NCBI RefSeq assembly: GCF_000377985.1
Contig: NZ_KB899043.1
Coordinates: forward strand, 310,001 to 374,000
Length of the DNA: 64,000 nucleotides
DNA from: Sporolactobacillus vineae DSM 21990 = SL153
GTDB taxonomy: Bacteria > Bacillota > Bacilli > Bacillales > Sporolactobacillaceae
Reading direction: 5' to 3'
Each line of letters opens with the position of its first letter. Positions within the stretch are counted from its first letter, which is position 1. The notes beneath the pieces were generated by a model, which was given only the letters and a program-made list of their open reading frames with translations, had not been told where the DNA came from and made no database searches. A program made the position numbers and the translations under genes. Below, piece by piece: positions 24,301 through 31,157 of the stretch.

Positions 24301-25107
24301 ATGACTTTTAAAATGATTTTCAGTGATATTGACGGAACACTCCTGACTTCAGAACACCGGATCAGTCCGAAAACGAAACAGGCCATCCTTGCTTGCAAAG
24401 AACGGCACATCCCGTTTATCCTCGTCTCCGCACGGATGCCTGACGGGATCAGCCCGATTCAGAAACAGCTTGCAATTCATGATCCGATGGTCTGTTACGG
24501 AGGCGCGTTAATCGTCAATGAGGGAGACATCGGGCATCCGCTGCTGAACATTTCCATGGATCCTGATCTTGTAACCCGATTCGATCAGCTAAAATGTAAT
24601 CGTTTTCCAGATATCTGTTTCTCGGCCTACAGCATTAACTCATGGCTCGTCCCGGAACCGGAAAATAAATGGATCCGTCAGGAACAGGAAATTGCCGGCA
24701 CAGCGCTTCAGGTCTTCGATTTTGAGACTGGAAATCCCGTGCCTCCGGTTAATAAAGTGCTGTGTATGGGGAATCCGGATCAGATCACAGCACTGGAAAA
24801 CCTGCTGGTTGAAAGACAAACAGAGGCCACGTTCTACAAGTCTAAACCGACTTATCTCGAGATCACGGATAAAAAAGCGACTAAGGCGTTTGCTCTTGAC
24901 TTTCTGACCAAAAGACTCGGCATCCGGCGTGAAGAAACAATGGCCTTCGGGGACAACTATAATGACATTGAAATGCTGCGTTTTGCCGGAAAGGGACTGG
25001 CGATGGGCAATGCTCCGGAAGGTGTAAAAGAAGCCGCCGACGATGTGACCTCCTCAAATAATCAGGATGGCATCGCAGCGGCGCTCAAAAAGTTCGGTGT
25101 GATCTGA
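24301..25107 (+). CDS. Cof-type HAD phosphatase
   Basis: A 268-residue HAD phosphatase of the Cof class. Motif I is FSDIDGTLLT, motif II is ILVSARM, motif III Lys lies in ITDKKATKAFAL, and motif IV is AFGDNYNDIEML. A C2 cap occupies the middle. It probably acts on sugar phosphates or other small phosphoesters; the specific substrate is not readable. An AGAAGG site precedes the ATG. It is likely co-transcribed with the DeoR regulator and convergent with the amidotransferase gene, whose stop lies 10 nt away. Confidence 0.88.
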   Translation: MTFKMIFSDIDGTLLTSEHRISPKTKQAILACKERHIPFILVSARMPDGISPIQKQLAIHDPMVCYGGALIVNEGDIGHPLLNISMDPDLVTRFDQLKCNRFPDICFSAYSINSWLVPEPENKWIRQEQEIAGTALQVFDFETGNPVPPVNKVLCMGNPDQITALENLLVERQTEATFYKSKPTYLEITDKKATKAFALDFLTKRLGIRREETMAFGDNYNDIEMLRFAGKGLAMGNAPEGVKEAADDVTSSNNQDGIAAALKKFGVI

Positions 25108-25117
25108 AGGTCCGGTT

Positions 25118-25819
25118 TCAATCCCGATCTGCGGCGGCAGACCAGGCATCCAGAAACTGAAAAAGCAGGCGGCGGTTTTTATCAATGGTCTCTTGCTTTC
25201 CAAGCAGTTCCGCCTCCGTCTGAATGTGCGGTCCGGGAACAAGCTCATCCTGTGAATGGCGAATCAGCCGGCGGACATTAGCATCCGCAACTTCAAGGTG
25301 AAACTGGAGACCAATCACATTCTGCCGGAACACAAATGCCTGGTTCACGGTCACCTTGCTCGAAGCCGTCCGACGCGCCCCTTCTGGAAGCGCGAACGTG
25401 TCACTGTGCCAGTGCAGGACATTCAGCTGATCCGGAAGGACACGGAACGGACTCTCCTGCGCCGCGTGGATCGTTACCGGAAACCAGCCGATTTCTTTTT
25501 CCCTGCCCGGATACACTCTAGCGCCGAGACTGTCGGCGAGCAGCTGCGCCCCGAGGCAGATGCCGAGTATCGGAATATGCCGGTCAAGGGTATTTTTAAT
25601 AAACTGTTTCTCGTCACGCAGCCACGGAAAGGCCGCGTCTTCATAGATATTCATCGGCCCGCCCATGATCATCAGCCGGTCAATCTGTCCGATCTCGGGG
25701 AGCGCGGCATCAGGTTTGTAAAAATGTGTACCGGTCATTACATGTCCGCGTCTTTCCGCCCAGTCAGCGATCATTCCCGGTGTTTCGAACGGCACATGCT
25801 GAAAATAGTGAATGTGCAT
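25118..25819 (-). CDS. Class I glutamine amidotransferase-like protein
   Basis: A 233-residue GATase1 domain protein, similar to stand-alone GMP synthase-like amidotransferases. The nucleophilic Cys lies in the elbow GICLGAQLLADSLG and the catalytic His in VIGLQFHLEV, with a Glu two residues later completing the triad. The oxyanion region is MGGPMNIYED. The start at 25819 is 7 nt from AAGAAGGG. No partner synthase domain is fused or adjacent, so the acceptor reaction is unknown. The next minus-strand gene upstream is a zinc ribbon protein, with no strong sign of shared function. Confidence 0.87.
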   Translation of the reverse strand: MHIHYFQHVPFETPGMIADWAERRGHVMTGTHFYKPDAALPEIGQIDRLMIMGGPMNIYEDAAFPWLRDEKQFIKNTLDRHIPILGICLGAQLLADSLGARVYPGREKEIGWFPVTIHAAQESPFRVLPDQLNVLHWHSDTFALPEGARRTASSKVTVNQAFVFRQNVIGLQFHLEVADANVRRLIRHSQDELVPGPHIQTEAELLGKQETIDKNRRLLFQFLDAWSAAADRD

Positions 25820-25951
25820 GCTGAAGCCCTTCTTTCTGTGCATGATTTACCCCGCATCGTCCTCAATAGCCGTCACGCTATGTATGAAAGAATCCGCTGC
25901 AAGAGCCGGATTCTGTTGCAATCAGTTGCTTCGGAACCGCAATCTTAAACA

Positions 25952-26254
25952 TCAGTCGAACAGGTCGCCGAGAAAATCCAGCGGGGATTTTTTCTTTTTC
26001 CTGTGTCCGTAATCCTGATGGCGATCATGATCCTGTCTTTCGCCGTACCGCCCTTTTCGATCGTACACATCTTCATCATCATGGCTGTCATACCGGCTTC
26101 CTGTCCATTCTTTTTCCTGCCGCACAACACGGGTGATTTTATCAAGTTCCCCGCGGTCAAGCCACACGCCTTTGCAGTTCGGACAGATATCGACGACCAC
26201 CGAACCTTTTTCAACTTCCTTCATCCTGACATCGTCACATACGGGACACAACAT
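25952..26254 (-). CDS. TFIIB-type zinc ribbon protein
   Basis: A 100-residue protein. Residues 1-45 form a zinc ribbon with ligands in CPVC and CPNC, followed by the family motif KGVWLDRGELDKI (zf-TFIIB). The C-terminal half is very charged and His/Asp/Lys-rich, ending in KKKKSPLDFLGDLFD. Family members are small metal-binding proteins of unknown function. It reads as a single gene between the PTS operon terminator and the amidotransferase gene. Confidence 0.85.
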   Translation of the reverse strand: MLCPVCDDVRMKEVEKGSVVVDICPNCKGVWLDRGELDKITRVVRQEKEWTGSRYDSHDDEDVYDRKGRYGERQDHDRHQDYGHRKKKKSPLDFLGDLFD

Positions 26255-26349
26255 GGAATCGCTTCCCTTCCGAATGGATTGTTAGACTGTCTGAATTAAG
26301 TTTATCAAAAAAGAAGCATAAGTACCCGTATCAAGCAGGTGAATCCATG

Positions 26350-26385
26350 CAAAAAGCCGGAAGCCGAATATATACTTCCGGTTTT
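26350..26385 (-). terminator. Terminator of the PTS operon
   Basis: On the minus strand CCGGAAG pairs with CTTCCGG around an 11-nt loop, followed by CTTTTTG. Confidence 0.85.
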
Positions 26386-26425
26386 CTGACAGATAAGACA
26401 GAACACAGGCTCCTTGAATCGCCTT

Positions 26426-28366
26426 TTATTTTGTCCGGCTTTCAAACAACAGCGTTTCTCCGGCCTTAACATGTCCGGGTTCTGCCCAGTCAAAAGTAAA
26501 TTTGTTCGCCATACTGTTCGTAACGACAACCATCGTCAGATCTGATTTTGCTTTTTCACGAATCGTCTTCAGATCCGCTTCGATGATCTTCTGCCCTGCT
26601 GCGACCTGGTCGCCCTCCTTGGCAAAAGCCGCAAATCCTTCGCCTTTCAGATTCACCGTATCCAGACCGATATGAACCAGAATCTCTTCACCAAGCGGTG
26701 TCCGGATACCGAAAGCATGCTTCGTCTTGCCAAGCTGGATGAGTTCGCCGCCCACCGGAGCCACAAAGACGCCGTTCTCAGGCCTGATCGCAATGCCTTT
26801 ACCCATCATTCCCTGCGAGAAGACCGGATCCGGCACTTCCTTGAGAGGCAGGGTTTTGCCATCCGCCGGAGCGTATATTTTCTCTGTTCCGGGCAAAGCT
26901 GCTCCGGAATCCGGGGCGTTCGCCGCCGTCGGAGCTGCCGCTGCGGCATGCACCGGGTCGGCGATGAATTTCAGCGCATCGGCCACAAATTCCACATCGG
27001 TTCCGATGATGATCTGCAGATTTTTCTGATTGAGCTTGACCACTCCGCGTGCGCCGGCCGCTTTAATCGCTTTTTCATTGACAGATTCTGTATCTTTGAC
27101 CGTCAGGCGGAGACGTGTGGTACAGTAGTCAATCACTTCCAGGTTGTCATTACCGCCGATGGCCCTGAAAAAGCGATCGGCCATGACCTGATACTTGTCC
27201 TTTGACTGACTCTGTGTTTGCGCTTCTTCGTCAAAACCCTGGTCACTGATAATGCCGGCACCAGCAAAGGCTATTGCATCGTCATCTTCACGTCCCGGCG
27301 TTTTGATGTCGAATTTTTTGATCGCCCAGTAGAATATCCCGAAGTAGACGAAGAAGAAGACAATGCCGATCGGAATCAGTTCCCAGGCACGGGTTCCGTG
27401 CGTAAAGTTGAGCGCAAAGTCAATCGCCCCGGCGCTGAAGCTGAATCCAAGTTTAATGCCGAGCAGATTGGTGATCAGCCCTGAGATACCGGCAAGCAAA
27501 GCGTGGACGACATACAGCGGGTAGGCAAGGAACATGAACGAGAATTCGATCGGTTCAGTAATCCCGGTCAGGAAAGCAGTAAGCGCGACCGAGAGCATCA
27601 TGCCGAACGTCTCTTTCCGTTTTTCCTTTTTTGCCGTGAGCACCATTGCCAGAGCAGCTCCAGGAAGACCGAACATCATAATCGGGAAAAACCCGACCTG
27701 ATAAGTTCCGGCCGTCGGATCACCGGCGAAGAACCGGTTGATATCACCGGTCACACCGTGATATTTACCGAACCCGAACCAGAGATACGTATTCAGTACA
27801 TGGTGCAGACCGGTCGGAATCAGCATGCGGTTGGCAAAACCGAAGACCGCTGCACCGACAGCCCCGGCCGAGACAATCCAACTGTTAATACTGTTCAGCA
27901 CATCCTGTACATAAGGCCAGACCACCCCGAAAATAAGAACGAGAACAATCGCCGCAACAGCGTTTAAAAGTATAGCAAGATGCTTTCCATTAAAATAAGG
28001 ACGGTCGGTCATTTTGTCGTAGAATCGATTATAAATAATCGGTGTGAAAAGACCGGCGATAAAACCTGCAAAAACGCCCATGTTGATGTTTTTATCAACA
28101 CCGACAACCCCGAAATTCAAGATAAAGTAAACAATGGCTCCGCTGAGTGCCGCGGCACCCTTGCCATCCCTGGACAGCCCGATAGCAATGCCCATTGCAA
28201 AAAGCAGCGGCAGATAACTGAATATAGAATTGCCGCCCGCATTAATAAAGGGGATGTTCAGGACATCTGACGCGCCGAGGCGGTTGAGCAAGCCCGCCGC
28301 CGGAAGCACGGCAATCGGCAGCATCAATGATTTGCCTAATCTCTGCAGTCCACCTAAACCATTCAT
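26426..28366 (-). CDS. PTS EIICBA of the GlcNAc/glucose family (NagE-like)
   Basis: A 646-residue phosphotransferase transporter that takes up and phosphorylates a sugar, most likely N-acetylglucosamine. EIIC spans residues 1-350 (LPIAVLPAAGLLNRLG, MLIPTGLHHVLN, GITEPIEFSFMF). EIIB lies around 395-470 with phospho-Cys415 (VIDYCTTRLRL). A linker rich in Ala/Pro follows, and EIIA occupies 500-646 with H550 and the phosphorylated H565 (ILVHIGLDT). Between residues 115 and 135 the usual FFGGKRFVPI block of this family is replaced by YFNGKHLAILLNA. AAGGGGGG precedes the ATG. It follows the half-EIIC gene by 14 nt, in one operon ended at 26350-26385. Glucose specificity is the alternative. Confidence 0.88.
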   Translation of the reverse strand: MNGLGGLQRLGKSLMLPIAVLPAAGLLNRLGASDVLNIPFINAGGNSIFSYLPLLFAMGIAIGLSRDGKGAAALSGAIVYFILNFGVVGVDKNINMGVFAGFIAGLFTPIIYNRFYDKMTDRPYFNGKHLAILLNAVAAIVLVLIFGVVWPYVQDVLNSINSWIVSAGAVGAAVFGFANRMLIPTGLHHVLNTYLWFGFGKYHGVTGDINRFFAGDPTAGTYQVGFFPIMMFGLPGAALAMVLTAKKEKRKETFGMMLSVALTAFLTGITEPIEFSFMFLAYPLYVVHALLAGISGLITNLLGIKLGFSFSAGAIDFALNFTHGTRAWELIPIGIVFFFVYFGIFYWAIKKFDIKTPGREDDDAIAFAGAGIISDQGFDEEAQTQSQSKDKYQVMADRFFRAIGGNDNLEVIDYCTTRLRLTVKDTESVNEKAIKAAGARGVVKLNQKNLQIIIGTDVEFVADALKFIADPVHAAAAAPTAANAPDSGAALPGTEKIYAPADGKTLPLKEVPDPVFSQGMMGKGIAIRPENGVFVAPVGGELIQLGKTKHAFGIRTPLGEEILVHIGLDTVNLKGEGFAAFAKEGDQVAAGQKIIEADLKTIREKAKSDLTMVVVTNSMANKFTFDWAEPGHVKAGETLLFESRTK

Positions 28367-28380
28367 TCAGATTCCCCCCT

Positions 28381-28902
28381 TTATTTGATATGAGCCAGCA
28401 CGATCTGAGCGACAAAGGCGCCAAGAAACAATGCATAGACACTGGTAATAATCGGAACGAAACGGCGTCCGCCGAAGAAGGCCAGCCAGTCCGGCAAGTG
28501 GATATTGTAAAATTTGTTATAGAGCCAGCCGGCTACCGTTCCGGTCAGGCAGGCACAAATCAAGAAGAAAATGATCGTTACGGTCAGACCTCCGCCGACC
28601 GTTACCGGCATCGTCAGATCAAAAACAAGTTTTGCATTGACGATTGATGTCAGCGAGGCGGAAAAAACCAGATAGCCGACACAGCCGGCCAGCGCCGAAG
28701 CACCGCTCTGATCGCGAGAAATGCCGATGGCCAGTCCGACGGAAAGAATCAGCGGCAGAAAATAACCGAATGTGTGCGCCACACCGCTGAATCCTCCGAA
28801 TCCGGTTAATGAAAGAAGCCAGAAAAAAGCATAGACAATCAGTGCCAGAACCGGATAGATCAGACCGGCAAATAATCGCTTGTAAAGCTTCACTTGCTTC
28901 AT
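28381..28902 (-). CDS. Stand-alone N-terminal half of a PTS EIIC
   Basis: A 173-residue membrane protein matching only the first half of a glucose-family EIIC. Residues 46-80 (FGYFLPLILSVGLAIGISRD, then SGASALAG) align with residues 49-80 of the downstream EIICBA. Residues 137-155 (LPDWLAFFGGRRFVPIITS) carry the canonical family block that the downstream full-length protein lacks. The C-half with the sugar site, EIIB and EIIA are absent. The frame is clean, AAAGGGAG precedes the ATG, and its TAA abuts the ribosome site of the next gene, so it looks maintained rather than decayed. It may form a mixed complex with the EIICBA or modulate it. This is inference. Confidence 0.8.
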   Translation of the reverse strand: MKQVKLYKRLFAGLIYPVLALIVYAFFWLLSLTGFGGFSGVAHTFGYFLPLILSVGLAIGISRDQSGASALAGCVGYLVFSASLTSIVNAKLVFDLTMPVTVGGGLTVTIIFFLICACLTGTVAGWLYNKFYNIHLPDWLAFFGGRRFVPIITSVYALFLGAFVAQIVLAHIK

Positions 28903-28999
28903 CTCAATTTCTCCCTTTTATTTGTTATTTGATCTGACAATTATTATCTGATCCTCTCCTTCTTCATGCAGATTCATTGCTTTTCATGTAATATAATGA

Positions 29000-29014
29000 G
29001 ATTGTAAACCAATC
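29000..29014 (-). promoter_or_regulatory. Possible promoter/operator of the PTS operon
   Basis: GATTG-TAAAC-CAATC is an interrupted palindrome overlapping a minus-strand TACAAT (29009-29004). A weak TTTATT lies 17 nt upstream of that -10. The ATTGGT half is reminiscent of NagR-type sites, but the match is partial. Confidence 0.3.
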
Positions 29015-29032
29015 GTTTTAAAAAATAAAGAA

Positions 29033-29079
29033 GGGATCAGGAATTTGTGTTATAAAAGTTAACACAAATTCCTGATCCC
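29033..29079 (-). terminator. Perfect 19-bp hairpin
   Basis: Arms 29033-29051 and 29061-29079 are perfectly complementary around a 9-nt loop. On the minus strand it is followed by CTTCTTTATTTTTT. It lies between the beta-lactamase-fold gene and the PTS operon promoter and probably insulates them. Confidence 0.7.
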
Positions 29080-29186
29080 CTGTTCCCATACCATCACACA
29101 CTCTGCTATCAAAGCGAGCGCCTGCAGCGAAAAACAGCAGACAGGTTTAACAAAGCCCTTAGAAAAAGAATAACCCATATCAAAAA

Positions 29187-29222
29187 AAGGCGTCCACTCA
29201 AGATAAGTGCCTTGAGTAGTCG
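29187..29222 (-). terminator. Terminator overlapping the 3' end of the beta-lactamase-fold gene
   Basis: On the minus strand ACTCAAG pairs with CTTGAGT around an 8-nt loop. The stem is extended outward by further pairs including GCG with CGC (one mismatch) and is followed by seven T. The stop codon of the gene lies inside the stem. Confidence 0.8.
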
Positions 29223-30250
29223 CTCATGAACAGGTTATTGAAAATCCTTCTGATCCGGTTCATATTGATTCTGCGGCTGATATGTACCCTGTTGCTCAAT
29301 AGAATAAAACCAAGACGCCGTTCCGGATCAATCCAGAAGGAGGTTCCGGTGAAACCGGTGTGTCCGAAGCTTCGTTCTGAAAGAAAGTAACCCGCCGGGG
29401 ACTGATCGTCCATGAGCTGCCAGCCGAAGCCGCGGCTTGCTCCGAGATCCCGTGTATAGTTCCGTTCACTGGCCTGCAGCATGGCCGGCGACAGAAAATA
29501 ATCACCGTTCTCTGTCCTTCCACGATTCAGGAGCATCTGAACATAAATTTTCAGATCGTGGAGATCGGAAAATAAACCCGCGTGGCCGGAAACGCCGCCT
29601 AAATAATTTGCATTTTCATCATGGACTTTTCCCCACTGATAACGCTGCTGCTCCGGGAGCCATTCTGTAGCGGCAACCGCAGACAGATCCGTGTCCGGAT
29701 TAAAGCCGGTATGATTCATCTTTAGAGGCTGGTAAATATGCTCCCTGGTAAACACATCAAGCCGGCGCTTCGTCAGTTTCTCAACCAGAAAGCCGAGTAG
29801 CATAAAATTCAGATCACTGTAGACGACCTTTTGTCCCGGTGCACTGTCCAGTGAGAGTATATAGCCGAGAATCTGCTCTTTGGACCAATGATACTGGTAA
29901 AAGGGAACGGACGGCGGAAACCCGCTTGTGTGTGTCAGCAAATGCTTCAGTGTCAGCGATCCGTTTTCTTCTTCTGGAAAGAATCGCCGGACCGGATCAT
30001 CGAAGTCCAGCACGCCTCGTTCCACGAGCAGCAGAATGCTTGGGAGCGTGGCGCATACCTTTGTCAGAGACGCCAGGTCAAAAAGTGTATCCAGCTGCAT
30101 CGGTATTTTCTTTCCAAGGTGGGCATAGCCCACCGCATTTTCTGTCAATGTCTGCTTTTCATTGACCACAGCGTATACCGCACCGGGAATCTGCTGCACG
30201 CGAACCATCTCCTGCAAAAAATCAGCCGGCGAAGAAAAATTCTGATCCAT
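29198..30250 (-). CDS. Serine hydrolase, class C beta-lactamase family
   Basis: A 350-residue serine hydrolase of the beta-lactamase/penicillin-binding-protein fold (family S12 type). The catalytic SxxK is SLTK in DLASLTKVCATLP, the YxN-like motif is YSDLN and the third motif is GHTGFTG. No signal peptide is visible, so it is probably cytoplasmic. Neighbouring a GlcNAc-type PTS operon on the same strand, it could act on muropeptides, as the related AmiE does in Bacillus cell-wall recycling. That is inference; esterase or D-aminopeptidase activity is equally possible. The ATG at 30250 is 8-10 nt from AGGAGG. Terminators lie on both sides, so it is a single gene. Confidence 0.85.
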   Translation of the reverse strand: MDQNFSSPADFLQEMVRVQQIPGAVYAVVNEKQTLTENAVGYAHLGKKIPMQLDTLFDLASLTKVCATLPSILLLVERGVLDFDDPVRRFFPEEENGSLTLKHLLTHTSGFPPSVPFYQYHWSKEQILGYILSLDSAPGQKVVYSDLNFMLLGFLVEKLTKRRLDVFTREHIYQPLKMNHTGFNPDTDLSAVAATEWLPEQQRYQWGKVHDENANYLGGVSGHAGLFSDLHDLKIYVQMLLNRGRTENGDYFLSPAMLQASERNYTRDLGASRGFGWQLMDDQSPAGYFLSERSFGHTGFTGTSFWIDPERRLGFILLSNRVHISRRINMNRIRRIFNNLFMSDYSRHLS

Positions 30251-30330
30251 CGTCATCACTCCTCCTGTGTCGCAGCTATTTCAAAACCCTGATGCTCTTT
30301 ACGATCGTTGAGTCTGTCCCCAAAAGCACG

Positions 30331-30359
30331 AAAAAGCAGCATGCATCCGCTGCTTTTTT
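30331..30359 (-). terminator. Terminator between the 211-residue protein and the hydrolase gene
   Basis: AAAAAGCAGC and GCTGCTTTTTT form a 10-bp perfect stem around an 8-nt loop, with T runs on both strands. Confidence 0.85.
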
Positions 30360-30390
30360 GATCCTGCTCCTCGCTGCTGCACGGGTTCTT

Positions 30391-31026
30391 TCATTGCCCC
30401 GGTCGATGATAAAACTGCCTGATGATGCCCTGTGTCATCATATCTGCCATCATCAGTGCCTGCCGCTCAATCTCGTCAAACAGCCGGACACTCTCCGGAT
30501 ATTTCCGGGTCAGTAAAGCAACAGCTTCCGCCTTGGTCAGTGCCAGATGCTCATGGAGCATCGCCCGCCACTGCTGCTCCGACCAGTACGGATTGATGCT
30601 TCCAAGAAAGCGGGCAATTTGATCCGCGTTCTGATACCAGCTGCGTTCGGCCGCCTCCGCGGCCCGGGTATCACCGGCTTTTGCTGCTTTGACCAGCTGA
30701 GCAGCGATCTGCAGATGGTCGGTAAACAACCGGACAAACTGTGACGTGGCCGGTTCACCATAATATATTCTGAGGATTCCGCCAAAATCTGCCGGATTCC
30801 GAAGCAGACGCTCCGTGGACGCCGTCAGATCCGGAAGATCCGAAACAATGCCCAGAATCACCAGTCGGGTCCAGAATACATGCTGTTCCCAGAGTGTCCG
30901 CATCGCATCATGAAGTTCCTGCGGTCCGGGAACAGGAACAGGTTGCAAAGGGGACTGCCTGAATTCGGGACCGGTACCCGCTGAGTCATACGGATTCATA
31001 GTGTCGTCATCGTACAAAGACCTCAC
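30391..31026 (-). CDS. Conserved hypothetical protein (helical, often mislabelled acetylglutamate kinase)
   Basis: About 211 residues, mostly helical and soluble. The pattern LWEQHVFWTRLVILGI, ERLLRNPADFG, SINPYWSEQQWRAMLHEHL and MADMMTQGIIRQF recalls a Bacillales family that databases sometimes call acetylglutamate kinase. No kinase fold or nucleotide motif is visible. Function is unknown. The N-terminal 30 residues are Pro-rich (PLQPVPVPGP). The GTG at 31026 is chosen because AAAAGG lies 8 nt upstream; the ATG at 31044 has no ribosome site. It follows the GH31 gene on the same strand by 131 nt, so read-through is possible. Confidence 0.65.
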   Translation of the reverse strand: MRSLYDDDTMNPYDSAGTGPEFRQSPLQPVPVPGPQELHDAMRTLWEQHVFWTRLVILGIVSDLPDLTASTERLLRNPADFGGILRIYYGEPATSQFVRLFTDHLQIAAQLVKAAKAGDTRAAEAAERSWYQNADQIARFLGSINPYWSEQQWRAMLHEHLALTKAEAVALLTRKYPESVRLFDEIERQALMMADMMTQGIIRQFYHRPGQ

Positions 31027-31157
31027 CGCTTTCGCCTTTTCCATCAGGGTATGAACGTCCTGTCGAGTCGGCGCCTTGTCTTATCCAAATCCGTTAAAAA
31101 ATAAGATGCCGATGAAATCAAGGGCAATCGGGAAGATTCCCTCAAAGGTTGAACGGC

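Noticed and set aside
28381-28902. Frameshifted 5' part of the downstream EIICBA
   Set aside because: The downstream gene has its own complete EIIC N-terminus and ribosome site, and the half gene differs in sequence and ends cleanly.
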